From: Marivirga atlantica
GTDB taxonomy: Bacteria; Bacteroidota; Bacteroidia; Cytophagales; Cyclobacteriaceae
DNA length: 64,000 nt
Direction of reading: 5' to 3'
Assembly (NCBI RefSeq): GCF_016734805.1
Contig: NZ_JAERQG010000002.1
Location: 310,001-374,000, forward strand
In this document: piece by piece, positions 54,788 to 63,998 of the stretch
How the letters are laid out: every line of letters starts with the position of its first letter
How positions within the stretch are numbered: position 1 is the stretch's first letter
Notes under the pieces: model-generated
What the model saw: the letters and a program-made list of their open reading frames with translations, nothing else
What the model was told of the DNA's origin: nothing
The model's database searches: none
Program-made: the position numbers and the translations under genes

Positions 54788-55741
54788 ATGAAAGTAACAG
54801 AACATATAAACAACGCGTCAAAAGCACTCTTTTCATTTGAAGTATTGCCGCCTTTGAAAGGGCAAAACATACAGACACTCTTTTCAAATATTGAACCTTT
54901 AATGGAGTTCAATCCGCCTTTTATAGATGTGACTTATCATAGAGAGGAATACGTCTACCGTGATAAAGGAAATGGCCTATTAGAAAAGCGGACGACCAGA
55001 AAACGACCGGGAACAGTAGGGATTTGTGCGGCCATTAAAAACAGGTTTGATGTAGATACAGTCCCTCATATAATTTGTGGAGGCTTTTCCAAAGAGGAGA
55101 CAGAAAATGCTTTGATAGATCTGGACTTTCTAGGTATTGATTCTGTGTTGATTTTAAGAGGTGACCCTATCAAATCGGAAGGCAAGTTTGTGCCAGATGA
55201 CAATGGACATGCTTATGCCAGCGAGTTACTGGAGCAAGTTGGCAATATGAATCAGGGGAAGTACATCGATGAAGAATTGCAAAACGCCTCAGCTACGGAT
55301 TTCTGCATGGGCGTGGCAGGCTATCCTGAAAAGCACTTTGAAGCACCTAGCATGAAATCAGACCTGAAGTATTTAAAAAAGAAGGTAGAGCTTGGTGCTG
55401 AATATGTAGTGACGCAGATGTTTTTTGACAATCAGAAGTATTTCGAATTTGTGGATGCCTGTAGAGCTGAGGGCATTAATGTTCCTATCATTCCCGGTTT
55501 AAAGCCGATCACTTCCATCAAACAAATGACGGCTTTACCGAGAACATTCTACCTCGATTTGCCGGATGCTTTGGTTGATGAATTAGATAAGTGTAAGGAT
55601 AACGCAGCAGCTAAAGAAGTAGGAGTGGAGTGGTGTATTAACCAGTCTAAAGAACTAATTAAGAAGGGAGCGCCTTGTTTACATTACTACTCAATGGGTA
55701 AGTCTGATTCCATTTATGCTATAGCAAAGGCTGTTTTTTAA
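54788..55741 (+). CDS. metF: Methylenetetrahydrofolate reductase
   Basis: Flavoenzyme that makes 5-methyltetrahydrofolate, the methyl donor for MetH. The 317 residues include FSFEVLPPLKG with the catalytic Glu, IDVTYHREE, SVLILRGDP and VTQMFFDNQKYFEF, all family blocks. ATG at 54788, 91 bases after metH on the same strand, so it is likely in the same riboswitch-controlled transcript. Its end overlaps the convergent MFS gene by 23 bases. Confidence 0.95.
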   Translation: MKVTEHINNASKALFSFEVLPPLKGQNIQTLFSNIEPLMEFNPPFIDVTYHREEYVYRDKGNGLLEKRTTRKRPGTVGICAAIKNRFDVDTVPHIICGGFSKEETENALIDLDFLGIDSVLILRGDPIKSEGKFVPDDNGHAYASELLEQVGNMNQGKYIDEELQNASATDFCMGVAGYPEKHFEAPSMKSDLKYLKKKVELGAEYVVTQMFFDNQKYFEFVDACRAEGINVPIIPGLKPITSIKQMTALPRTFYLDLPDALVDELDKCKDNAAAKEVGVEWCINQSKELIKKGAPCLHYYSMGKSDSIYAIAKAVF

Positions 55742-56897
55742 TGGAAAGCTTATAAAGAATGCCAAAAGCCGGCCCTGCTGCTAACAGCATAAAAAGATAC
55801 GTTAAACTTATTTCATTTTTGAGATGAGTGAGTAGCTGTATGCTGATAATGGTAATCGCAAAGCCAATACAGTTCACGATTGTCAAGGCTGTACCCTTTA
55901 AAGTTGGTATGGCGCTTTGTGCTACCATAGTGGAGAACATAGGTGAGTCGGCCACAACGGCCAGTCCCCAAATCATCATGAACACAAAAAATAAAGCAGG
56001 GTTGCCGGATAGGAAAATAAGAGGTACCAGTAAACAACTCAATCCTGAAAGGCTTAGGGCACTAAATGCTACTTTGCTGCTCCCTATTTTTCTGGAAATG
56101 TAACCTGCTAAAATACAGCCGATTGCTCCTACAGCAATTATGTAAAAACTGTACAAATAAACATTCCAGTCTAAGTTATAGGTATCACTGAAGTGACCGA
56201 GTAATACGGGCATAAATACCCAGAAAGTGTACAGCTCCCACATATGACCGAAATAACCGAATGCAGCTTTTCGGAAAGCAATAGGTTTAAATACCTGGAA
56301 GACATTATTCAGCCTAATACTTTGAGCCGCTTTTCGGTAAGGACCATCAGGTACTAGAAGTAAAACTATTAAGCCACCAAAGGCAGCAAAGCCTGAAACC
56401 GTATAAATAACACTTTGCCAGTCCAGCTCTGCTTTGAAAATGCTTAGGAGGTAAGGAAAGGATTTGCCTAAAACCAATGCACCTACCAAAAAGCCTAATG
56501 AAGTTCCAAGACCTTTTTCAAAATGATCTGCAGCTAACTTCATCCCTACAGGATAGATGCCGGCTAAGGTTATTCCTGTCAGAAATCTCAAGCCGATCAA
56601 GCTAGTATAGTTGTTGAAATCAAATGCGATACAGAGGTTGGATAAAGCACCAAGGATTGCACAGATGAAGAAAACTCTTGAAGGCGAGAACCTGTCAGCA
56701 ATGGATAGCAGGGCAAAAATTAGGGTGCCCGAAATAAAACCAAATTGCACGGCAGAAGTGAGATTCCCAAGTGCATCATTATCTAGTTGAAATACGGCTA
56801 TCAGGTCTTTTATCACTCCATTGCTGGCGAACCAAATGGACGTACCACAGAACTGGGCAAATACTATAATGGGAAGGATATGTCTTTTAGACTCCAT
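55719..56897 (-). CDS. Major facilitator superfamily transporter
   Basis: A membrane transporter with about twelve hydrophobic segments in 392 residues. The N-terminal half has the loop ADRFSPSRVFFICAILGAL, which matches the MFS A-motif position, and LRFLTGITLAGIYPVGMKLAADHF resembles nitrate/nitrite or sugar-type porter motifs. I use ATG at 56897; a TTG nine bases upstream adds only three residues. Substrate unknown. Convergent with metF and divergent from dnaE. Confidence 0.88.
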   Translation of the reverse strand: MESKRHILPIIVFAQFCGTSIWFASNGVIKDLIAVFQLDNDALGNLTSAVQFGFISGTLIFALLSIADRFSPSRVFFICAILGALSNLCIAFDFNNYTSLIGLRFLTGITLAGIYPVGMKLAADHFEKGLGTSLGFLVGALVLGKSFPYLLSIFKAELDWQSVIYTVSGFAAFGGLIVLLLVPDGPYRKAAQSIRLNNVFQVFKPIAFRKAAFGYFGHMWELYTFWVFMPVLLGHFSDTYNLDWNVYLYSFYIIAVGAIGCILAGYISRKIGSSKVAFSALSLSGLSCLLVPLIFLSGNPALFFVFMMIWGLAVVADSPMFSTMVAQSAIPTLKGTALTIVNCIGFAITIISIQLLTHLKNEISLTYLFMLLAAGPAFGILYKLSIKKQPLL

Positions 56898-57062
56898 GCT
56901 TCTCAAAAGTGAAAAGATTAATCAGGATTTGCAAAGTCTGCAGTGCAATCTATCAATTCAGAAATTATCATTTTTTATGTGAATGATCAGCTGAACTTTT
57001 TCTATCATAAGGCAACTTTTATTAATTTCGAAAAGTATTTCGCACAGCATTTCTGATTACCT

Positions 57063-60000
57063 ATGTATTTAATTTACGATACCGAGACCACAGGCTTACC
57101 AAAGAATTATAACGCACCTTTAACGGATGCCGATAACTGGCCAAGGTGTGTGCAGATTGCGTGGCAGTTGCACGATGCTTCGGGTAAATTACTGGATGCG
57201 CAAAATCATATTGTGATTCCTGAGGGCTATGAAATTCCCTACAATGCGGAGAAGGTGCATGGTATTTCTACCGAGCGAGCCAAGAAAGAAGGTAAGCCTT
57301 TAATTGAAGTGCTTGAGGCTTTTAAAGAGGTACTAAGCAAAACAGAAATAGTAGTAGGCCATAATATTGAGTTCGATATCAATATTATGGGTGCAGAAAT
57401 GCTTAGGAAGGAGCTTTCCGAAAAGCCACTAACGGAGAAAGCCATCATTGATACGAAAAATGAAGGTACCGATTACTGTGCTATTCCCGGAGGAAGAGGA
57501 GGTAAATACAAATGGCCAACATTAACAGAGCTGCATCAAAAGTTATTCGGAACTGACTTTGCTGATGCCCATGATGCGGCTTATGATGTAGATGCCACCG
57601 CCAAATGTTTCTTTGGTCTGATTACTGAAAAGGTGATTCCTACCAGTGGAGGGATTCCTATTGAAGCTGTTAATTATGAACCGCCAAAGCTTGATGCAGC
57701 CAACTTTGCTCAAAGCACTAAGGATGAAGAAAAAGCAGCCGAAGCAGCACTGAAGCAAGCCAAAAAGGCTGATATCTCCTCTATGGATGATACACCTTTC
57801 GTCCATTTGCATTGCCATACGCAGTTCTCTGTATTACAGGCTACAGCAGAAATTCCTGCTATGATCAATAAAGCAAAGGAGTTGGGCATGCCTGCCATCG
57901 CCATGACGGATCATGGGAACATGATGGGTGCTTACAATTTTGTGAAAGAGGCTCATAGTGCTGGCGTAAAACCCATCATAGGTTGTGAATTCTACCTTTG
58001 CCAGGATAGAAACAATAAGAAAAATAAAGATGATGGCTTTCAAACTGTGCTGATTGCCAAGAACAAAGCAGGTTATCATAACCTTGCTAAATTATCATCT
58101 ATCGCCTTTGTGGAAGGCTTTTACTATGTGCCTCGAATTGATAGAGAAGTACTGGTTAAGTACAAAGAGGACTTAATTGCTACAACAGGCGCTGTGTGGG
58201 GTGAAATTCCTTACCTGATTTTGAATGCTGGTGAAGCACAGGCAGAAGAAGCCTTTTTGTGGTGGAAGGAACAATTCGGAGAGGATTTCTACGTAGAACT
58301 CAACCAACATGGTATCCCTGAAGAACAGAAAATCAATGAAGTATTATTGAAGTTTGCCAGGAAGCATAATGTAAAATACTTCGCAGCCAACAACACTTAT
58401 TACCTAGATAAAAAAGATGCTGAAGCACACGATATCCTGATCTGTGTAAAGGATGGTGACTTCGTGAGCAAACCAAAGAAATACATTGGTAAGCGAGGCA
58501 GAGAATATCGATTCGGTTTACCGAATGATGAATTCTACATCAAGTCACCGGAAGAGATGAAGGCGCTTTTTGTGGATTACCCTGAAGCCATTGCCTGCAC
58601 GGCAGAAATTGCAGAGAAAATTGAAGGCTTTGAGTTAGCGCGTGATGTGCTGCTTCCTAAATACGATATTCCGCAAGAATTTGTTGATCCGAAGGATGCG
58701 GAAGATGGCGGTAACAGAGGAGAGAATGCTTACCTCAAGCATATCACTTTTGAAGGTGCCAAGAAGCGGTACGATATCATCACGCCTGAAATAGAAGAGC
58801 GACTCAACTTTGAGCTGCAAACCATTGAGAATACTGGTTACCCGGGTTACTTCCTCATTGTGCAGGATTTTACCACTGCCGCCCGTGAGATGGGTGTTTC
58901 TGTGGGTCCCGGCAGGGGATCAGCAGCAGGTTCTGCCGTAGCTTACTGCATCGGGATTACCAATATTGATCCTATCCAGTACGATCTCCTTTTTGAGCGT
59001 TTTCTAAATCCTGATAGGGTGTCATTACCCGATATTGATATCGACTTTGATGACCATGGTCGCCAAAAGGTAATCGACTATGTGATTAAGAAGTATGGTG
59101 CTAATCAGGTGGCGCAAATCATCACTTATGGTACCATGGCGGCTAAATCGGCCATCCGTGATACAGCTCGTGTAATGGAACTTCCATTATCCGATGCCGA
59201 TAGAATTGCCAAGCTGGTGCCTGATATCAAGCTTAAAAAGTTATTCGATCTTGCACCTAATAAAAAGGAGCTTGCTGCGAAGCTGAAAAATAATGGAGAG
59301 GCAATCGCCATGGCAGAGGAATTGCTCAACCTAGCTAATGCCAATGATGCTTCTGCCAAGGTAATTAACCAGGCAAGAATTCTGGAAGGCTCTGTAAGAA
59401 ATACGGGTATCCATGCCTGCGGAGTTATCATCACACCGGATGACATTACCAAGTTTGTACCTGTAGCGTTAGCGAAGGATTCCGACATGTACTGCACGCA
59501 GTTTGATAATGCGGTGGTGGAAAGTGCAGGACTCCTAAAGATGGACTTCTTAGGACTGAAAACACTGACGCTCATCAAAGACGCGGTGCGCATTGTGGAG
59601 GAGAAGCATGGTATCAAGCTCGATCCTGAAGCTTTCCCAATAGATGATCAAAAGACTTATGAGCTTTTCCAGCGAGGTGAAACGGTAGGGATCTTCCAGT
59701 ATGAATCACCCGGAATGCAGAAATACCTTCGGGAACTGAAGCCTACGGAGTTTTCTGACCTGATTGCGATGAACGCTCTCTACAGACCGGGGCCATTGGA
59801 ATACATTCCGAACTTCGTGAAGCGTAAAAACGGCCAGGAAGAAATCGTCTACGACCTGGATGATATGGAAGAATACCTCAAGGAAACTTATGGTATTACC
59901 GTGTACCAGGAGCAGGTGATGTTGCTTTCGCAGAAGCTGGCAGGCTTTACCAAGGGTGAGGCCGATGTGTTGCGTAAGGCGATGGGTAAGAAGATATTCT

Positions 60001-61355
60001 CCCTGCTGGAGCAGCTGAAGCCTAAATTTATTAACCAGGGAGCGGAGAGAGGTCATGCCAAAGACAAGCTGGAGAAAATATGGAAGGACTGGGAAGCATT
60101 TGCAGCCTATGCCTTTAACAAATCGCACTCTACCTGTTATGCCTGGGTAGCCTATCAAACGGCCTACCTCAAAGCGCATTATCCTGCCGAATACATGGCT
60201 TCTGTGTTGAGTAATAACATGAACAACATCACCGATGTCACCTTTTTTATGGAAGAGTGCAAGCGGATGGAGTTGCAGGTGTTAGGGCCTGATGTGAATG
60301 AATCGAAAAGTGGCTTTACGGTAAATGATGCCGGGCAGATTCGTTTCGGTTTAGGGGCCATTAAAGGTGCCGGAGGTGCAGCCGTGGAAAGCATTATTGA
60401 TGAACGACAGGCAAACGGTACTTACAAAGATATTTTCGACTTTGCAGAACGCATTTCTGCAAAGAGTGTGAATAAAAAGACTTTTGAAGCCCTTGCCATG
60501 GGTGGAGGCTTTGATTGCTTCTCTGAAGTGCATAGAAGACAGTTTCTGGAAGCGGCTTCCGATGGGAGCAACCTGATTGAGAAAGTTGTTAAATATGCGC
60601 AGAAAGTAACGCAGGAGAAAAATAGTTCACAAACCTCACTCTTCGGAGGTGATGGAGGCGTAGCCATTCCGCCACCAAAAGTGGAGGATATGGAGCCTTA
60701 TTCTGAGCTGCATAAGTTGAACATTGAAAAGGAAGTAGTAGGACTTTACATTTCCGGCCATCCATTGGATGAGTTCCGTTTTGAAATGGATAGCTTCTGT
60801 AATTCAGCTGTTGCTGACCTTAATGATCTGGAAACGCTGGCAGCCAAGAACGAAGTAAAGGTGGGAGGCATCATTACGGCCATTGCGCATAGAACCACTA
60901 AAAATGGAAAACCTTTTGGCACCATTACGCTGGAAGATTATGCAGGTTCTTTTACCTTCTTCCTCTTTGGTGATGACTACCTGGCGCATAAACAGTTTAT
61001 GGAAAATGGCTGGTTTATCTTTGTTTCAGGCAGAGTAACCAGAAGAAAATGGGGTAACCAGGAATTAGAATTTAAGATCAGCAATATTGAATTGCTTTCC
61101 GAGCTGCGTGGTAAAAGGAGCAAAGGCCTGCGCATTAGTGTAGACTTAAACGACATTAACGAAGCCATGATTATGGAGCTGGACAACCTCTGCCAGACTT
61201 TTAAAGGCGAGTGTAGTGTGCAGCTACAAATTACCAATAAAAATGATGGCTACCTGATTGATACCATGAGCAGGAAATACAAGGTTGATCCTACCAATGA
61301 GTTAATAGCCGGCTTACAAAGACTGCCAGAGTTGAGTTATAAGATTTTGACTTGA
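57063..61355 (+). CDS. dnaE: DNA polymerase III alpha subunit with N-terminal DnaQ-like exonuclease
   Basis: Replicative polymerase, 1430 residues. Residues 1-~185 form a DEDD proofreading exonuclease (YDTETTGLP with Asp6/Glu8, VVGHNIEFD, HDAAYDVDAT). A short linker leads to the PHP domain from ~245 (FVHLHCHTQFS, MTDHGNMMG). The catalytic palm carries GPGRGSAAGS and PDIDIDFDD (~655). The HhH region and OB fold (VKVGGIITAIAHR) follow in the C-terminal third. In most bacteria the exonuclease is a separate DnaQ protein; fusion in DnaE is known in some lineages including Bacteroidota. ATG at 57063. Confidence 0.95.
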   Translation: MYLIYDTETTGLPKNYNAPLTDADNWPRCVQIAWQLHDASGKLLDAQNHIVIPEGYEIPYNAEKVHGISTERAKKEGKPLIEVLEAFKEVLSKTEIVVGHNIEFDINIMGAEMLRKELSEKPLTEKAIIDTKNEGTDYCAIPGGRGGKYKWPTLTELHQKLFGTDFADAHDAAYDVDATAKCFFGLITEKVIPTSGGIPIEAVNYEPPKLDAANFAQSTKDEEKAAEAALKQAKKADISSMDDTPFVHLHCHTQFSVLQATAEIPAMINKAKELGMPAIAMTDHGNMMGAYNFVKEAHSAGVKPIIGCEFYLCQDRNNKKNKDDGFQTVLIAKNKAGYHNLAKLSSIAFVEGFYYVPRIDREVLVKYKEDLIATTGAVWGEIPYLILNAGEAQAEEAFLWWKEQFGEDFYVELNQHGIPEEQKINEVLLKFARKHNVKYFAANNTYYLDKKDAEAHDILICVKDGDFVSKPKKYIGKRGREYRFGLPNDEFYIKSPEEMKALFVDYPEAIACTAEIAEKIEGFELARDVLLPKYDIPQEFVDPKDAEDGGNRGENAYLKHITFEGAKKRYDIITPEIEERLNFELQTIENTGYPGYFLIVQDFTTAAREMGVSVGPGRGSAAGSAVAYCIGITNIDPIQYDLLFERFLNPDRVSLPDIDIDFDDHGRQKVIDYVIKKYGANQVAQIITYGTMAAKSAIRDTARVMELPLSDADRIAKLVPDIKLKKLFDLAPNKKELAAKLKNNGEAIAMAEELLNLANANDASAKVINQARILEGSVRNTGIHACGVIITPDDITKFVPVALAKDSDMYCTQFDNAVVESAGLLKMDFLGLKTLTLIKDAVRIVEEKHGIKLDPEAFPIDDQKTYELFQRGETVGIFQYESPGMQKYLRELKPTEFSDLIAMNALYRPGPLEYIPNFVKRKNGQEEIVYDLDDMEEYLKETYGITVYQEQVMLLSQKLAGFTKGEADVLRKAMGKKIFSLLEQLKPKFINQGAERGHAKDKLEKIWKDWEAFAAYAFNKSHSTCYAWVAYQTAYLKAHYPAEYMASVLSNNMNNITDVTFFMEECKRMELQVLGPDVNESKSGFTVNDAGQIRFGLGAIKGAGGAAVESIIDERQANGTYKDIFDFAERISAKSVNKKTFEALAMGGGFDCFSEVHRRQFLEAASDGSNLIEKVVKYAQKVTQEKNSSQTSLFGGDGGVAIPPPKVEDMEPYSELHKLNIEKEVVGLYISGHPLDEFRFEMDSFCNSAVADLNDLETLAAKNEVKVGGIITAIAHRTTKNGKPFGTITLEDYAGSFTFFLFGDDYLAHKQFMENGWFIFVSGRVTRRKWGNQELEFKISNIELLSELRGKRSKGLRISVDLNDINEAMIMELDNLCQTFKGECSVQLQITNKNDGYLIDTMSRKYKVDPTNELIAGLQRLPELSYKILT

Positions 61356-61360
61356 TTGAA

Positions 61361-61417
61361 GTCTAACGTTTGGCTATGCGCAGTGTCCCGGAGGGCATTG
61401 CGTATAGGTGTTGTTGT
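61361..61417. repeat. Cassette-type imperfect inverted repeat after the Septu-like operon
   Basis: GTCTAACGTTTGGCTATGCG...CGTATAGGTGTTGTTG folds on itself: CTATGCG pairs with CGTATAG, and CAGTGTCC with GGGCATTG, around a CGGA turn. Read on the minus strand it follows the HNH gene stop and ends in AAACGTTAGAC, with GTTAGAC matching a GTTRRRY-type integron core half-site; GTCTAAC is its complement. The other expected half-site is not clear. I recall related 'AACGTTTGGCTATG' repeats beside accessory genes in Bacteroidota, but cannot check that here. Confidence 0.5.
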
Positions 61418-61426
61418 GGTGTCGTA

Positions 61427-62077
61427 TTAATTATTTATCATAGCTTCAACAATTGATTTGGAACACATTGAGTAAGGTTTGTCATCTGCTATTTCGAGAT
61501 TTATTTCTGCCAATAGCGCATCTTTTAGAGCTCCATCATTCATGCTGTGATACCTTTCGATTAACCTAATAATTGACTCTATTCTTTCTTTTCGTTTTTC
61601 AATAAGTTCCGGTCTATTCAGTTCAATAGTCCTATTTGTTAATTCTGCCCTTGGTTTATTGGGTCTGTTGTAAATAAAATGTCCCATTGCAATAAAATTA
61701 TCAGTTGGGTTATCAACATATGGGTTGATAAAAGGAGTATTATTATCATAATCAGCTCCTTTGTTCATGTTACAGACTGGGCAGGCTAGCCCTAAGTTAG
61801 TCCATTCAAATGTAAGCTCAGGGAATTTATTTTGTGCCTTAGGTTTAATATGTTCAATGTGTTCATGTGCTACGTGAGATACATTACTTTCACAGTACAT
61901 ACATTTGTTCTTGGACTCGGTTTTAAGAGCTTCTTTAACCTCTGTTTGATTATAATTACTGGCGAGAGATTTTGGTATTCTCTCACCTTTAGCGATATGA
62001 CCAAGTAGAGCATTAGTCCAGGTCACTTTGTTATTTTTCAATATGTTCGGCTCAATACCTTTATTCAAGTTAACCAT
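61427..62077 (-). CDS. HNH endonuclease, PtuB-like (Septu defence)
   Basis: A 216-residue HNH nuclease. The zinc/active-site pattern is NKCMYCES, HIEHIKPKAQNKFPELTF, NLGLACPVCN, i.e. paired CxxC motifs bracketing a His-rich catalytic strand, as in the TIGR02646/PtuB group. I use ATG at 62077; a TTG twelve bases upstream is less likely. The start overlaps the ATPase gene end by 8 bases, so translation is coupled. With the ATPase it forms a Septu-like anti-phage pair, in which PtuB is the DNA-cutting subunit. Confidence 0.87.
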   Translation of the reverse strand: MVNLNKGIEPNILKNNKVTWTNALLGHIAKGERIPKSLASNYNQTEVKEALKTESKNKCMYCESNVSHVAHEHIEHIKPKAQNKFPELTFEWTNLGLACPVCNMNKGADYDNNTPFINPYVDNPTDNFIAMGHFIYNRPNKPRAELTNRTIELNRPELIEKRKERIESIIRLIERYHSMNDGALKDALLAEINLEIADDKPYSMCSKSIVEAMINN

Positions 62078-63308
62078 TGTTCTTCTCAATTGATTTTTCT
62101 AGAGCCAACGGCATTAAATTATCTAACCCTAATTCTTTAAGTTCAATTCTCATTTGTTGGAATGAATCTTTAGTCAATTCTTGATTTGAATATTTTTCTG
62201 TTATTTCATTCAAGCTATTTTCGACCCAAATAGGCATTGTAAATGGGACCCCTAAAACTTCATTCAAAATTTCTGTTGCTGATTTAGCTTTGTTGATTAA
62301 ATCTAGTTGTTCATTATAAATTTTTCTTTCTTCATTGTATCTGAAAGCATAAACATTGGAATCTTTTACAGAGCCAATTATCAATGGGCTATGCGTGGAA
62401 ATAATAAACTGAAGATTAGGAAAGGCTGAAATCAAATCAGGCAAGATTGATCGTTGCATGTTTGCATGAAGGTGGTTTTCAACTTCGTCTATTAATACTG
62501 TAACTGCTTCATTTTCGTCTTTTACATAGTTGAAAATTTGCCAGGCTAGATCTATTATGGCGCTGACACCACCAGAGACAGCATCTAACATGAAGTCGCC
62601 AGATTCCGTTTCTAAAACTATTTCATAATTTCTAATTGAGATTTTATTGAATCCTAGTGTTTTGGGAAGAATAGCGGTGAGTACACTCTCAAATCCTTTA
62701 TAGTAGTCATATAACTCTTTATCAGCCTGCATAAACTCATTTCCACTGCCGCCAATTGCCCAGTTTAATAATGTTTCTTTGATAAAAAAATTAGTTGGTT
62801 TAGATGGCTGAGAATGGCCAATATGGTATTTACTCATATGATTCTGAAACGTGAGCTGATAAGCTGTTTCCTTTGTTCTTTTTTTTGTTGAAATATTTGG
62901 TATTTGCTGATAATAAAATACTGGACGATGTGAAGGTATATTTAATCCTCTAATAGCATAAGCTGGGTTTATTTGAGGTTGGTATTGTGCTTTATTGCTG
63001 TCTGGAATTTGAATGTTTGCAACAGTATTGTTAGAATAATATATCTTGCCAATTAAACTCGAATTGGAGTTAATCTTCTTTTTAAACCATCTTGAAAAAA
63101 ATCTAATAATTCCTGATTCTTCATCTTTTGCAGGAGTTGCTAATTCATTCAATGACCATCCAAAATGTCTGGCTAGCATGTTAAGTATGGTTGTTTTACC
63201 TGAACCATTTGCTCCAGTCAAGACAGTTAATTTGTCGTGAAACTGAATATTAAGATTATGAAACTGTTTCCAGTCGGATATTTCAAGTGATTTAAATTTC
63301 ATGTTCAT
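62070..63308 (-). CDS. AAA/ABC-type ATPase, PtuA-like (Septu defence)
   Basis: A 412-residue SMC/RecF-like ATPase. Walker A is GANGSGKTTILN (~33-44), the ABC-like signature region is DAVSGGVSAIIDLAW, Walker B is TVLIDEVENHLHANMQ and the switch His lies in IISTHSPLIIGS. The layout and the following HNH gene match PtuA of type I Septu systems, and also resemble retron-linked ATPases; no reverse transcriptase is seen. Two ATGs lie close together (63308 and 63302). It is the first gene of the pair. Confidence 0.88.
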   Translation of the reverse strand: MNMKFKSLEISDWKQFHNLNIQFHDKLTVLTGANGSGKTTILNMLARHFGWSLNELATPAKDEESGIIRFFSRWFKKKINSNSSLIGKIYYSNNTVANIQIPDSNKAQYQPQINPAYAIRGLNIPSHRPVFYYQQIPNISTKKRTKETAYQLTFQNHMSKYHIGHSQPSKPTNFFIKETLLNWAIGGSGNEFMQADKELYDYYKGFESVLTAILPKTLGFNKISIRNYEIVLETESGDFMLDAVSGGVSAIIDLAWQIFNYVKDENEAVTVLIDEVENHLHANMQRSILPDLISAFPNLQFIISTHSPLIIGSVKDSNVYAFRYNEERKIYNEQLDLINKAKSATEILNEVLGVPFTMPIWVENSLNEITEKYSNQELTKDSFQQMRIELKELGLDNLMPLALEKSIEKNNG

Positions 63309-63473
63309 ATTTTATGTACACAACGACCCTGTATAAATTCGTGGTTGATTAAAAGTATAAAAATTTGTGTTTATTATAGAGGCAATCCGTAGGATTGACG
63401 AGCAATCTTCAATAAACCAAAGCCACGTTTCACCACTAACTAGCATCATTTCATGCAGCTTGTTGTGCTGCGT
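63309..63473. repeat. Intergenic segment with short palindromes upstream of the Septu-like operon
   Basis: This 165-base gap holds CAATCC-GTA-GGATTG and, on the minus strand after the stop of the partial gene, GCAGCACAACAAGCTGC and then GAAACGTGG. The CACAACAA...AAACGT frame resembles the repeat downstream of the Septu-like pair (61361-61417), as would be expected for a related but diverged cassette boundary. The gap should also hold the promoter of the ATPase gene; I see no clean consensus. Confidence 0.35.
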
Positions 63474-63998
63474 TTATTCCGTTTCAAATTCATATTCAAT
63501 TTCATAAATACCTGGAGCCAGAGGAACATTGAATTCATGTGATTTAATCCCAATATGAAAGTCATGTACTGTCCCAGTCTTTGCAAATACATTAATGTTT
63601 TGTTGTCCAGTAGGCGAGCTTACAAGCTTATAGTTATTTTTAGTTGGAGGTTTGGAAAATACAGTGTCAAATTTAGCAACACTGTGTCCTTTGTAACTTT
63701 CTTCGGAAAGTAACACATTAATTTTACCTGTCTTCTTATCAGTTCCATCAAGGGTAATTTCGTGGCTAATGATTTTAGCATTATTCCCTTTCAGATTTGA
63801 TTTTGGGATTAAATGAGAAGGAAGTTTCTGAGAATTTTGTTCAATTTGCTCTTCCAGTTTTTCTCTCTTTTCAGGAGTCGAGTGGGTAATCAAATCAATG
63901 TCTTCAAATAGTTGAGATTGAGCATTGCTCTGTTCCGTTAACTGTTTTCGAATATCTTCGGAAACAACTCCTGCCCAATCGCTTAAAAAAGTATTATT
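63474..63998 (-). CDS. Partial protein of unknown function (5' end outside window)
   Basis: The reading frame stays open to the right edge (about 174 codons visible), so the gene begins outside the window. An internal TTG at 63893 is therefore not the true start. The visible part has a charged helical stretch (EKREKLEEQIEQNSQKL) and then a beta-rich C-terminal region with KTGKINVLLSEESYKGHSV and PGIYEIEYEFETE, like a small Ig-type or sandwich fold. I do not recognise the family. It lies next to the Septu-like pair on the same strand and may be another accessory gene. Confidence 0.6.
   Translation of the reverse strand, partial: NNTFLSDWAGVVSEDIRKQLTEQSNAQSQLFEDIDLITHSTPEKREKLEEQIEQNSQKLPSHLIPKSNLKGNNAKIISHEITLDGTDKKTGKINVLLSEESYKGHSVAKFDTVFSKPPTKNNYKLVSSPTGQQNINVFAKTGTVHDFHIGIKSHEFNVPLAPGIYEIEYEFETE

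Noticed and set aside
59126-59617. Long open frame opposite dnaE as a gene
   Set aside because: It lies entirely inside the dnaE catalytic region, has no recognisable domain, and its composition mirrors the codon bias of the sense strand. The same applies to antisense frames in metH and the sensor kinase.
63474-63893. A complete small gene starting at TTG 63893
   Set aside because: The frame continues without a stop to the window edge and the sequence upstream looks coding, so the gene is treated as truncated.
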